A DNA stretch of 64,000 nucleotides from Ruegeria halocynthiae (GTDB lineage Bacteria; Pseudomonadota; Alphaproteobacteria; Rhodobacterales; Rhodobacteraceae): contig NZ_FNNP01000004.1 of NCBI RefSeq assembly GCF_900106805.1, positions 62,001-126,000 of the forward strand, given 5' to 3'. The notes beneath the pieces were generated by a model. It was not told where the DNA came from. It searched no databases and saw nothing but the letters and a program-made list of their open reading frames with translations. The position numbers and the translations under genes are program-made. Shown here piece by piece: positions 1 to 8,223 of this stretch (position 1 is the stretch's first letter; each line of letters begins with the position of its first letter).

Positions 1-82
1 CTTCAAATGTGACTGTTGCTGCAAATGTCGCTGCGGGCATTATGAGCGCAGCTATTGCTACTAGCGAAACTCTACTAACCAT
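1..82 (-). CDS. Truncated exported protein (N-terminus only)
   Basis: A start codon at 82 opens a minus-strand frame that leaves the window at base 1. Only 27 codons are visible: MVSRVSLVAIAALIMPAATF and a few more residues. This is a short basic start, a hydrophobic stretch and an Ala-rich cleavage region (AAATFAA), that is, a Sec signal peptide. A GGAG-like ribosome site lies just upstream. The mature protein is outside the window, so no function can be given. Confidence 0.6.
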   Translation of the reverse strand, partial: MVSRVSLVAIAALIMPAATFAATVTFE

Positions 83-884
83 TACCCATCTCCCACTCAC
101 TAACACGAATTGAGTTCCTGATTTTGTAAGACTAACAAAAAAACTGATTCCATCAAAATCTCACAGGGTTGAGCTAACCGATAGGCGGATCACTTTCTGG
201 CAACGAAGGCCTCACCGGACACTCCCCATTTCTAGCGGGCTGAAATTGACGGGGTTCTGTGCTAAGATGCGAAGGTTGCTCTGCGTGAGCATCAAGGGGA
301 GAAACCCACCGTCTCACAAATGATTGAGAGTGAAGGTGGTGAGGGGCTGGATGAGGGGGTCTTAGCCAGCCCCTCTCTCTTGAGGGGGATTTACGGAGTG
401 GTAGTGTTGTTCCGTTGAACTCAATCTATCTTGTAGGGGCCTTGTCTGAAAATTGGGGGATTCCCGTAGACCCTATCTTTTCTTATCGCAGACATAATTC
501 AAACACGTGGCACCAATACCAAGCAGATACGGCGCGTCATGATAGGATTTGCGATTTCAAAGAGGGGGTACGAGTTCGGCGCGTCGTACCTCCAGCCATC
601 AAAGCCGTTGCCCATGGTATTGGCTGCACCGTGCCAGTAGTTTTGCAGTGAGAGTTGTGTTTTCTCGTTTAGAAATATCGCTACCGATGCAACGAAGTCC
701 ACCAGCCTCAATCCTCTGATGCATTCCAACGAGTCGCGACGATTTTGTATCACTCGACAAACACTTCTCACGCCGAACTTCTTTGACATCGGCGTCCAGT
801 TGCTCTTCAGTCAATCTGGGCTCCACCCAAGTGTAGTGTGCCTTCGATTCTTATAAATGTGCTCCCAACTTCTGCAAGCGATTG
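83..884. other. Gene-poor stretch, no convincing gene
   Basis: About 800 bases without a frame I would call a gene. The short frames at 415-651 (+), 499-789 (-) and 599-826 (-) overlap each other, have no clear ribosome site and no recognisable composition. The only visible structure is a perfect 10-bp inverted repeat at 341-375. The stretch looks like decayed accessory DNA. Confidence 0.5.
341..375. other. Perfect inverted repeat, stem-loop candidate
   Basis: GAGGGGCTGG (341-350) is mirrored by CCAGCCCCTC (366-375) with a 15-base loop. There is no T-run on either side, so it is not a canonical rho-independent terminator. Just upstream (306-337) weaker complementarity (CCACC and CTCA against TGAG and GGTGG) suggests a second hairpin. 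It could be a terminator remnant or part of a small structured RNA; the function is unknown. Confidence 0.4.
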
Positions 885-1238
885 TTAAGCTTGAATATTT
901 AGACCTCCAAGTTCTTTCAGCTCGACCAAAAGCTTCGGATCGTGTTTTGCTATTTCAGTCTCCAGTGCTCTTAGGCATCCCTCCAAGGTTCCTGTCGTGA
1001 GCCTTCGATAAACTTCATCGGACATGCCCGCAGTCGCCCTGGAAGTCTCCAAATAGACACGATGGCGAAAATCCTCATCTTCCTCGTCCACCTTGCGGAC
1101 CAGCCGCACTAGTCCAACTTCTGGGAATTCACCAGCCACGAAAGACCCAGATGCGCCTGCTTCAAACTGAGGGCACCAATCGGGTTCCCCGCCACCGGCC
1201 ATCTTCTCCAGTTTTCCAATTCTTGTTCGAATGCTCAT
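885..1238 (-). CDS. Small acidic hypothetical protein
   Basis: A 117-aa protein starting MSIRTRIGKLEKM, with a charged, helix-prone N-terminus and an acidic body (KVDEEDEDF). It has no signal peptide or membrane segment and I do not recognise the family. The even composition and lack of low-complexity peptide make it more credible than other small frames here. Starts of the MSIRxRI(E/G)xLE type are common in short phage- or terminase-associated proteins, but that is only a resemblance. No partner gene is adjacent, and the start has only a weak ribosome site. Confidence 0.5.
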   Translation of the reverse strand: MSIRTRIGKLEKMAGGGEPDWCPQFEAGASGSFVAGEFPEVGLVRLVRKVDEEDEDFRHRVYLETSRATAGMSDEVYRRLTTGTLEGCLRALETEIAKHDPKLLVELKELGGLNIQA

Positions 1239-1654
1239 TTCGCTGCACCTATCGGGTCACAGTGAGGACGCTGTTCTCCTAGTGCGTCGCGGACACATGG
1301 CCACTGAGTTGCCGTTTGCTGCGGTTGCAGCCTGGGAATCAATCTGCGTCCGCTCTTGTTCAAAGTGGGCTTTGCGACGGAGGAAACTTTCTTGACTCTA
1401 TGCTGGGTAAGAACCACAAGAGAGCATTGGGAAAATTTACTCGTCGTCGCGATGCTGCCGACTTCGATGACCCAATGGCCTTCAGAATGACTGTAGCATG
1501 TACCCAAGCTTAGGAACGGGTTTCGCTAGGGTGTTCGGAACGAACTCGTCACTCGCAAACATTCGCAATTGTCTCCTGATAATTTCCAAACGATGTGCGA
1601 CACATGAAAGAAGGCTATACATGGTCACTAGATGGCTCATAAAATGCGTGCCTG
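1239..1654. other. Gene-free stretch
   Basis: The frames present (1235-1507 minus, 1316-1513 plus) are antisense to each other and have unconvincing composition. Nothing else recognisable is seen. The last 100 bases before 1655 presumably hold the promoter of the repeat-protein gene, but no clear -35/-10 pair stands out. Confidence 0.45.
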
Positions 1655-2464
1655 ATGCCCTATAGATCCGGCACCAGACACCGCTTTAACTGGTTTGCAT
1701 TAAAAAGTACGCGCGGTATTTCGCGTTTAATCCCCACAATCTTGGTGCTGCTTTCGGGAACGCAATTTTCAGGTCAAGTAGCGCCTGCGAACGCCCAAGT
1801 GGCTGGCAATGCGGACGGATTGGTTTGTGAAGAAGGTTACGAGTACAAGGGCGGATCATGCCACAAGGAAAATGTACCTGAAAACGCGCATTTGACCGGC
1901 AGTTTCTATGGTCCAGGCTGGGTGTGCAACCATGGTTTCAAGCGTGTGGAGGATCGATGTGAGGAGGTAGAAGTTCCGGAAAACGCCTACCTTGCTTCAA
2001 CGGGAGACCGCTGGAAGTGCGCTCGTTTGTTTCGACGTGTCGAAGAAAAATGTGAAGAGGTGTTTGTGCCCAAAAACGGGTTCATCGAAACCCGATTTGG
2101 CGCGCAGGAAACACATTGCGACTGGGGTTTTCGCAAAGAGGGCCGGGATTGTGTCGAAATAGAAGTCCCCGAAAACGGGCGCTTATCTGATCGGAGAAGC
2201 GCGGATGGCTGGGTGTGCCTTAGAGGATTCAAAGCAACGGAAGCTGGCTGCGTCTTTGTGACAGTTCCTGAGAACGCATACCTCGCGTCTGACACCTATT
2301 CAGGATGGAAATGCGAGCGTGGTTTCCGCGCGAACCAAGACAAATGCACGGCATTCATCGTCCCATCAAACGCTCATTTGAACCGAAGAGGTGATGGATG
2401 GGAATGCAATCAACCTTTTAATCTCCAGAATGATACATGCGCCGAAAATTTGCCGCGGCAATAG
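1655..2464 (+). CDS. Secreted protein of seven Cys-X10-Cys repeats
   Basis: A 269-aa protein with a signal peptide (hydrophobic core about residues 23-38, likely cleavage after APANA at 47). The rest is a tandem array of 31-33-residue units of the form VPxNaxL-x(8-12)-GWxC-x10-C-x3-5. Cysteine pairs fall at 58/69, 91/102, 122/133, 155/166, 188/199, 220/231 and 251/262, each exactly Cys-X10-Cys. The fixed spacing suggests one disulfide per unit and an extracytoplasmic rod or binding surface. I know similar VPxNAxL repeats from other proteobacterial exported proteins, but no function is assigned to them as far as I recall. A 44-aa membrane protein gene follows after 47 bases. Confidence 0.75.
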   Translation: MPYRSGTRHRFNWFALKSTRGISRLIPTILVLLSGTQFSGQVAPANAQVAGNADGLVCEEGYEYKGGSCHKENVPENAHLTGSFYGPGWVCNHGFKRVEDRCEEVEVPENAYLASTGDRWKCARLFRRVEEKCEEVFVPKNGFIETRFGAQETHCDWGFRKEGRDCVEIEVPENGRLSDRRSADGWVCLRGFKATEAGCVFVTVPENAYLASDTYSGWKCERGFRANQDKCTAFIVPSNAHLNRRGDGWECNQPFNLQNDTCAENLPRQ

Positions 2465-2511
2465 GCTGTTGGAATTCGCCGTCGCACTGGCATAGCCGGA
2501 AGGATCGCATT

Positions 2512-2646
2512 GTGAAACATAACTCGATTGACGAAAATCTGGGCAAAAGGCTCAAAGCCGAAAGAGTTCGCCGCCTAACTTACGGAATCAAATATTTTAT
2601 CGCGTCAGTGGTGTTCGTAGCGACGGTTTTTGTGGTGTTCCTCTGA
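2512..2646 (+). CDS. 44-aa single-span membrane protein
   Basis: I chose the GTG at 2512 because GGAAGG lies 9 bases upstream; the longer frame from 2437 overlaps the repeat-protein gene and begins with unlikely sequence. The product has a basic N-half (KRLKAERVRRLTYG) and one C-terminal membrane helix (about 17 residues, FIASVVFVATVFVVFL), giving a probable N-in tail-anchored topology. Its stop overlaps the next start as TGATG, so translation is coupled to the downstream gene. The function is unknown. Confidence 0.55.
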   Translation: MKHNSIDENLGKRLKAERVRRLTYGIKYFIASVVFVATVFVVFL

Positions 2647-3335
2647 TGCGCAATAGAGCCCCTAAAATCAGTCTTCAGAGCGCAAAGGCTTCAGTTCTTG
2701 GTAGGGAACAGCGAGAATTTCAAGACCGCAGTGTTCGAACATCGCGGAATGCTGACGTATCTGGAGTTATCGAAGTAGAGTTCGGAAAGTATATGATAAA
2801 AGCCGGAATTCTGAGTGGTAACAGCGTTGCACGAGCGTTCCCCAAGCCACCCGCTAAAACGCAAGCCATGATTGCCGATGCAGTTGGCGAAACACCGGAA
2901 ATCGCTATCGAAGCATTGAAAAAAATCTTGGAAGAACGTGACAGGAAGCGCAGTGTGCAACGCCGTTTAGAGAGAAACTCCGGCACGCTTGTTCCCAGCG
3001 AAAGAGAATACACAGAAGCCATGCGCCAAGTCAGGTTTACACCTGCGCAGGTTACTATGCTCAGAGCACTTTCAATCGCAGGGAAGGAAGGTCTGACAAT
3101 TGGTCAACTATCTCAGGCAGCCGGTTACAATTCGCGCGAGACATCCATTAAGGTCTTCAAAAAAGCAGGGCTATTGATCGCGGAATATCTGGAGCTCGAT
3201 CTTCCCGAAACCGGATCGGAACAGAATGATGGCGCTGCTCAGATCGTGGCCTTCTCTCATATCGAAAGTGACGGTGAGCCAGCGACTTGGATCATGCATC
3301 AGGAACTGCGCGGCGCTGTTCGTTCGGTACTTTGA
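2646..3335 (+). CDS. Hypothetical protein with winged-helix-like C-half
   Basis: A 229-aa soluble, basic protein. The N-terminal 130 residues are charged with no recognisable fold. Residues about 134-180 (FTPAQVTMLRALSIAGKEG, then an LxxLSQAAGYNSRETSIKVFKKAGLL segment) look like a MarR/ArsR-type winged helix: helix, LTIGQL, recognition helix with RETSIKVFKKA. A DNA-binding role is inference from this pattern only. The start codon overlaps the stop of the small membrane protein, so the two are co-translated and may act together with the secreted repeat protein. Confidence 0.6.
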   Translation: MRNRAPKISLQSAKASVLGREQREFQDRSVRTSRNADVSGVIEVEFGKYMIKAGILSGNSVARAFPKPPAKTQAMIADAVGETPEIAIEALKKILEERDRKRSVQRRLERNSGTLVPSEREYTEAMRQVRFTPAQVTMLRALSIAGKEGLTIGQLSQAAGYNSRETSIKVFKKAGLLIAEYLELDLPETGSEQNDGAAQIVAFSHIESDGEPATWIMHQELRGAVRSVL

Positions 3336-3409
3336 TGTACAGTCCAGCGCCCGCATTTGAGAGTAAATCCGAACCGTGCCAAATGCACGAATGGTTGCAC
3401 AGGTAGCTT

Positions 3410-3658
3410 ATGCTGGAGAAAAGATCATGCCCGCGTAAATTGATCTATGTGCCTGTAAAACGTACAAAAACACTTGATCGGAATAAAGTTCTGACGCTTA
3501 CCGAGGATATTCTGAAGAACGGCTAGACCACACCGATCCAATTACGCGCTGGCAACAAGAGAGTTGTGCTGATCGAAGGCCTCCACCGATTGGAGGCCAT
3601 TCGTGCCCTTGGCGGTGACACAATTGAAGCCTATCTAGTACGCGCCAGACTACACTGA
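3410..3658 (+). pseudogene. ParB-like nuclease-domain protein, amber-interrupted
   Basis: Reading from ATG 3410, 82 codons give a complete small ParB N-terminal-domain protein: IYVPVKRTKTLD, LTEDILKNG, a stop, TTPIQLRAG, VLIEGLHRLEAIRALGG, and the end YLVRARLH. The interruption is TAG at 3524-3526 (codon 39). Members of this family, which I recall as 80-90-aa proteins in Rhodobacteraceae, have Gln there (NGQTTPIQ), so a single C-to-T change from CAG explains it. Everything after the stop is intact and in frame, so the lesion is recent, or an artefact, or read through. The GLHRLEA motif corresponds to the ParB/Srx nucleotide-binding GxHR motif. Confidence 0.75.
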
Positions 3659-3994
3659 TAGTTCCTTGGAACCGGCAGCTCCCCGATCAAAGCAACCGAG
3701 TGCGGCTGCAGCGATCAAATGGTTGAGGAACGGCGGTAAGGGCAAGGAAAAGGTTCAGTCCTCCATTCGTGCGTTTACAACCATCGATGCCGCGGGAGTC
3801 ATCGAAGCCATTCGTTTGTCAATTATCCCTTGCGAAAGCAATGGCAGGTCGATCTCACCGCATGCCCTTGTCATATGTTGGGGGCGTAACATCAAAGAAA
3901 TAACAGCGCTTGAGAAGGGGTCCAAAGGGTTCAAGAGCAAAACCACTCTAAACTGTCCCATTGGTGCTGACGTCAGACAAATCCCAACGCTTTC
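3659..3994. other. Gene-free stretch with one doubtful frame
   Basis: A plus frame (3666-4076, 136 aa) and a minus frame (3755-3961) overlap antisense to each other here. The plus frame runs antisense into the end of the IclR gene. Neither gives a family I recognise. The segment may be a remnant of mobile DNA next to the broken ParB-like gene, but nothing in the sequence proves this. Confidence 0.4.
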
Positions 3995-4774
3995 CTACGA
4001 CGTAAGCAATCCTGATATTTTGGTTGCTCCAACCTGCAATAACGAAAGGAACTGCGTCAAACCACCCAAATCGTGACGCTGAGTCGGCGCGTGAACGGAC
4101 AACGTGGCCGCGAGCCGGTTGTTTTCATCTAACACAGGCACAGCTACTGCGGTCATCCCAGGCATGAATTCTTCGTCGTCAGTTGAGTACCCTCTTCGCG
4201 CAATATTTATGACTTCGACACGTAGAGCTTCAGGATCAGTTATTGTACTTTCGGTGTTTGGATTAAACTTACCGGCAGAAAGAAACCCGTCCAGCGTGTT
4301 CTGACGAAGCGTAGAAAGATACATCTTTCCGCTGGCGGTGCAGTGAAACGGAACCTGTGTTCCAATTGGCAATTGAATTCTCAGGGGCCATTTCGTTTCC
4401 ACACGGTCCAGATAGATCATGCCCTCTCGGTCTGGGATGGCGAGGTTGCAGGTTTCACCAATTTCATCTGCAACGCCTCTTAGGATCGCAAGGCGGGCCG
4501 TGCGCAGGTGTTCTGACGACACTGTGTTTACTGAAAGCAGTCGCAATCGCGGCCCAGGTCCATAGGATCGACCGTCAAGATCACGTTGAAGAAACCCTTC
4601 ACCCTCGGCTGTTTGCAGCAGACGATGAATCGTCGGCTTTGCCAGACCCAATGCTTCGATCAGGTCCGACGGTTTGACTGCAACACCACGCTTGGCGACC
4701 TCTTCTAAGATTAGCAGTAATCTCAGATTAGTCGGAATCTGGGTTTCTTTTTGTGGTGCGTCCGCATTGGCCAT
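3995..4774 (-). CDS. IclR-family transcriptional regulator
   Basis: A 259-aa protein from ATG 4774, placed 12 bases after the dctM-type gene; the longer frame would overlap that gene. The N-terminal winged helix (about residues 15-75: LILEEVAKRG, LIEALGLAKPTIHRLLQTAEGEGFL) is typical IclR, followed by the effector domain with HCTASGKMYL, RRGYSTDDEEFMPGMTAVAVPV and APTQR. These segments match the ligand-binding half of the family. As the last gene of the TRAP transporter operon it probably senses the transported substrate and controls that operon and the divergent GMC oxidoreductase. The effector cannot be named from sequence. Confidence 0.9.
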   Translation of the reverse strand: MANADAPQKETQIPTNLRLLLILEEVAKRGVAVKPSDLIEALGLAKPTIHRLLQTAEGEGFLQRDLDGRSYGPGPRLRLLSVNTVSSEHLRTARLAILRGVADEIGETCNLAIPDREGMIYLDRVETKWPLRIQLPIGTQVPFHCTASGKMYLSTLRQNTLDGFLSAGKFNPNTESTITDPEALRVEVINIARRGYSTDDEEFMPGMTAVAVPVLDENNRLAATLSVHAPTQRHDLGGLTQFLSLLQVGATKISGLLTS

Positions 4775-4785
4775 TCCGCTACATT

Positions 4786-6144
4786 CTAGTTGTTTGGCAA
4801 CAGGATCAAGGCCAGATCGGGCACCAGAGACACCAAAATCCACACAGATAGCAGCGCCACAAGGTATGGCACCGTATAACGCAGTAGTCGGAAGTACGGG
4901 ACACCCGTCACGCCTGATGCGACATAGAGGTTCAGACCGTAAGGTGGGGTGATGAACCCGATGGACGCACCTACCAGAAAGATCACCGAGAAATGGATCG
5001 GATCTACACCTACGGACGCCGCAATCGGCGCGAGGATCGGCGCAAGGATAATCGTCACCGGTAGGCTTTCAAGCACCATGCCTGAGAAGAAGACGATGAC
5101 CATCGACGTAAACAGAACCGCGTAATATCCACCCATCGAGGTCACGAAATCCCCAATGGTTTGTTGCGCACCCAGCAGCGACAGGATCTGCTGCATGACG
5201 ACCGAGATCGCGATCAGCGGCGCAAGAATGCCTGTGATCTGGGCTGAGCGGATCACAATCGACGGGATCTCAGGGATGGTAAAGCCTTCGACCACCAGCA
5301 TCTCGGCAAAACTCTTCTCGGTGGGAGGGATGTCGTCGCGGGCCCCCATGATGCGGTTGATCGGATAGCTGACCAACCCTGCGATTACGCAGAAACCTAC
5401 GGTGACCCCCGCAGCCTCGGTTGGAGAGAATTTACCAGTATAGATACCCCAAAGCACCAACCCGATAGCAAAGAACCCAAGCCAGGCGCCAAAGGCGGTT
5501 TTGAGGATACGGTTTAGTTGAAGCGGGATCAGATGGCCCCAGCCGTTCATGCGGCAGATGATCCAGCAGGCGAATTGCATGCCGATCACCATCAACGCCC
5601 CGGGCAGGATCCCGGCCACGAACAACTCGGAAATCGGTAGGTTCATCAGGAAGCCGTAGACGATGAAGATGATTGATGGTGGGATGATGATTCCGACAGT
5701 ACCGCCCGCCGCTGCCGTGGCAGCGCTGAACCGTTCGTCATAGCCACCCTTAACCATCTCGGGGTGTAGCATCGATCCGATTGTCGCAGTTGTTGCGGAA
5801 TTTGATCCGGAAATCGCGGCAAACAGCCCGCATGCCCCAAGAGAGGCCATAGCCAGCCCACCACGTATCCAGCCCAGACAGGAATAGGCAAAATCGCTCA
5901 ACCGCCGTGCGATACCCGATTTGTTGATCAGGTCACCGGTCAGGATGAACAGTGGCATCGCCAGCAAAGCAAAACCCTTGTTAAAGACGTTCAACAGTTC
6001 CGCGCCCATATTATCGAGTGTCAGGCCCAGAACGAACGAGCAGCCGATCACCCAGTACCCAATGACCAACAAGACCGGCACGCCCAGCATGAACAGGAAT
6101 GTCACGCCGAGCGATATCAATGTAACCCAGGTTCCGTCTGTCAT
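4786..6144 (-). CDS. TRAP transporter large permease (DctM type)
   Basis: A 452-aa integral membrane protein with about 12 hydrophobic segments and the family features GxPVLLVIGYWV at the start, the central ACGLFAAISGSNSATTATIGSM region, and the C-terminal FLVGASIGFITPPYGLNLYVASGV. It is the ion-coupled translocation subunit of a tripartite ATP-independent periplasmic transporter. The start overlaps the small-permease stop (TGATG), so the two membrane subunits are made together. The substrate is unknown; an organic acid is usual for the family. Confidence 0.93.
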   Translation of the reverse strand: MTDGTWVTLISLGVTFLFMLGVPVLLVIGYWVIGCSFVLGLTLDNMGAELLNVFNKGFALLAMPLFILTGDLINKSGIARRLSDFAYSCLGWIRGGLAMASLGACGLFAAISGSNSATTATIGSMLHPEMVKGGYDERFSAATAAAGGTVGIIIPPSIIFIVYGFLMNLPISELFVAGILPGALMVIGMQFACWIICRMNGWGHLIPLQLNRILKTAFGAWLGFFAIGLVLWGIYTGKFSPTEAAGVTVGFCVIAGLVSYPINRIMGARDDIPPTEKSFAEMLVVEGFTIPEIPSIVIRSAQITGILAPLIAISVVMQQILSLLGAQQTIGDFVTSMGGYYAVLFTSMVIVFFSGMVLESLPVTIILAPILAPIAASVGVDPIHFSVIFLVGASIGFITPPYGLNLYVASGVTGVPYFRLLRYTVPYLVALLSVWILVSLVPDLALILLPNN

Positions 6145-6809
6145 CAGTCTGCCCCTATCACAGCCTGCTTGATCAGCGGCTCTCCGGTTTTCCAGTTGTG
6201 CAAATCATCGGCCAGATTTTGAAATACGCGGCCGACCATCAGGAAGAAGGACAGCGGTGCTGCCAGCAGGAACCACCACTGCATGATGTTGTCGGTCCCA
6301 AGAACGATCTGGAAGTTTGATGCCGACAAGGCAACCAAACGCGTCGTGGTCACGATCACGATGACTGCAAAGATGAACCACAACACAGCGTCCAGAAACA
6401 GGCACGCCAATTGTCCGCCGCGCGGCATTGCGGTGCGAAATTCGCTGAAACTCAGGTGCGTACGCAGGCGCACGTTGTACGAGGCCCCAAACCAGGCCAT
6501 CACCATAAACAGAAGCGGTGGAATGGTTGTGGACCAGGGCTCTTGATCATTAAAGACAAAGCGGTCGATCACGCCCCAGAATATGATTAGCGCGATGGCG
6601 AGATAGGAATACACCATGACCGAACGCTCGAAATGGCGTTCGATGATGGGCACCTTGCGATAGATCAGCATGACAAGAAGGCCGCCGAGTGCCGCAACAA
6701 CCGTGCCAACAACCCATGCTGCGTCAGATTCCAAAGCAGATTGAATCTCGAATGAATCCAGGCTGAGTAATGCGCTGAAAATCGCGCCAATATCTGCCGC
6801 TAAAGACAT
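6144..6809 (-). CDS. TRAP transporter small permease (DctQ type)
   Basis: A 221-aa protein from ATG 6809 (MSLAADIG), chosen because GGGAGGA lies about 10 bases upstream; the frame extends 14 codons further without a ribosome site. It has four or five membrane segments and the DctQ core: IALIIFWGVIDRFVF, PWSTTIPPLLFMVMAWFGASYNVRLRTHLSF, then a long helix ending in RVFQNLADDL. Small permeases bridge the binding protein and the large permease. It lies between the binding-protein gene and the large-permease gene, as usual for TRAP operons. Confidence 0.9.
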   Translation of the reverse strand: MSLAADIGAIFSALLSLDSFEIQSALESDAAWVVGTVVAALGGLLVMLIYRKVPIIERHFERSVMVYSYLAIALIIFWGVIDRFVFNDQEPWSTTIPPLLFMVMAWFGASYNVRLRTHLSFSEFRTAMPRGGQLACLFLDAVLWFIFAVIVIVTTTRLVALSASNFQIVLGTDNIMQWWFLLAAPLSFFLMVGRVFQNLADDLHNWKTGEPLIKQAVIGAD

Positions 6810-6840
6810 GAACCCCGTCCTCCCAGTCGGTGTTTTGTGG

Positions 6841-6863
6841 AACCGGCCCACGAAGGGCCGGTT
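6841..6863 (-). other. Intercistronic stem-loop in TRAP operon
   Basis: AACCGGCCC (6841-6849) pairs perfectly with GGGCCGGTT (6855-6863) around a 5-base loop, between the binding-protein stop and the small-permease start. No T-run follows on the minus strand. Such hairpins commonly cap and stabilise the 5' message so that more binding protein than permease is made; here this is inference. Confidence 0.6.
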
Positions 6864-6875
6864 CGTTATTCTAGA

Positions 6876-8114
6876 TCAGGCCCCGCCTTTCCACCAACGG
6901 CGGGGTTCAACGTTTTCGGCACGGGTATCCGCCGGTATTTCACGCGCGATGTCGTAGATCTCTTGATAGGTGTCGATACCGCCGGCCCATTTGTTCAACC
7001 GCTCGCGCCATTGCGCCCAGGGTTCCGGATTGTGGTTCGGGGCACACATCTCTTCGGCCAGTTTGATCTGATCGTCCGCCAGGAAAGCTGGGCGCACACC
7101 ATTTTCGGCGAAAATGGTATTGGGCAGCTGCGGGTCAGAGAACCCGACGGTGTTCATCAACGCCGCCTCATTGGCACCCTGAATAAGCGCCTGCGTGAAA
7201 TAGGACGATTCCATAACTGCGTCCTGCAGCTCTCCGCTCAGACCGTCAAAGACCTTGGCGGACATCGACGTATGTTCTGTTCCGCAGAAGAACTTGAGGT
7301 TCACCGATTGAGAGACCACGGGCGACATGTTGGCGTAAGCCACAGCCGATGCCCAGGTTTCGGCCCCATCAATCAAACCAGTTTTAAGGGCGTCCAGCGT
7401 TTCTTCCCAAGCCACCGGCACCGGGTTCAGATTTAGCAGCTGCATGGCGATCCGACCCAGCTGCGTCCCGGTCACACGGTTTTTGGTGCCGAACAGCTCT
7501 TCCAGCTTGGTCACCGTCGGCTTATCTGAGAAGGTCGAACCCATCTGCAGACCGCGCAATTCGCAATGGGTGAACAGGAATTTCAGCCCGTGGCGCTTTT
7601 CAAGCGGGTCACGCAGGATGCGCTGGCTCGCCGGGCTATAGAAGAAGTGATACTGCGCCGCCCGGCTGGGGAACATATAGGCATAGTCCAACACGTTCAG
7701 ATAAGGCGCTCCTCCGGCAGAGTTCTGGGTCGACGCTGCATAGATGTCGACGATTCCCTGCTGGGTTTTTTCAACACAGCTCAACTGGCCACAGATCTGA
7801 TTGTCGCCAATGAACTCGATGCGAATCTCGCCGTCTGTGCGCTCTTCCAGATCGCGGGCGAATTCAATCGCACCTGCGCGTTCGATCAGCAGGTTCCGAG
7901 TGTTGAACCCCGACGCTCCGAATTTCAGCGTGTGTTTCGCCTCTTTCGAAAACCGCTTTTCATAGGTCGATTCAGCCGCATGTGCCAAGTTTGCAAGACT
8001 CATCGCCCCACCAAACCCTCCGGCCGCCAAGAGTGTCGAGCTCATGCCATAGCGCCCGGCCACACGGAAAAAATCCCGTCTTGAGATGCCACTTAACTTT
8101 TGTCCAATCTCCAT
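6876..8114 (-). CDS. TRAP transporter substrate-binding protein (DctP type)
   Basis: A 412-aa periplasmic solute receptor. A Tat signal is clear: SRRDFFR at residues 11-17, hydrophobic stretch, cleavage near AHA at 44-46. The mature part carries DctP-family features (LKFGASGF, FARDLEERTDGEIRIEFIGDNQI, DALKTGLIDGAETW). Tat export implies folding, and perhaps ligand loading, in the cytoplasm. It is the first gene of the minus operon, divergent from a GMC oxidoreductase. The C-terminal tail (RRWWKGGA) is basic. The ligand is unknown; the neighbouring FAD-dependent alcohol oxidase suggests a hydroxylated compound. Confidence 0.9.
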   Translation of the reverse strand: MEIGQKLSGISRRDFFRVAGRYGMSSTLLAAGGFGGAMSLANLAHAAESTYEKRFSKEAKHTLKFGASGFNTRNLLIERAGAIEFARDLEERTDGEIRIEFIGDNQICGQLSCVEKTQQGIVDIYAASTQNSAGGAPYLNVLDYAYMFPSRAAQYHFFYSPASQRILRDPLEKRHGLKFLFTHCELRGLQMGSTFSDKPTVTKLEELFGTKNRVTGTQLGRIAMQLLNLNPVPVAWEETLDALKTGLIDGAETWASAVAYANMSPVVSQSVNLKFFCGTEHTSMSAKVFDGLSGELQDAVMESSYFTQALIQGANEAALMNTVGFSDPQLPNTIFAENGVRPAFLADDQIKLAEEMCAPNHNPEPWAQWRERLNKWAGGIDTYQEIYDIAREIPADTRAENVEPRRWWKGGA

Positions 8115-8139
8115 TGCTTACCTCCCTGATCACAATTAA

Positions 8140-8156
8140 TGAGACGTTTTGTATCA
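8140..8156. promoter_or_regulatory. Inverted repeat, candidate IclR operator
   Basis: TGAGAC-GTTTT-GTATCA is an imperfect dyad (5 of 6 positions) in the 109-base region between the divergent TRAP and GMC genes. Its position suits control of both promoters by the IclR protein encoded at the end of the TRAP operon. The assignment is inference. Confidence 0.4.
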
Positions 8157-8223
8157 AAAAAGGCTAGTATAGTTCTGGCAATTTGCATAGAGTTTTTTTC
8201 AACAACCTTGGAAGGAGATCGTC

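Noticed and set aside
415-651. Small plus-strand frame near the left end
   Set aside because: Composition is unlike a protein and two minus-strand frames overlap it equally well; no ribosome site.
3666-4076. Plus-strand frame of 136 codons after the broken ParB-like gene, considered as a transposase remnant
   Set aside because: No transposase motif is visible, the frame overlaps the iclR 3' end antisense, and no inverted repeats flank it.
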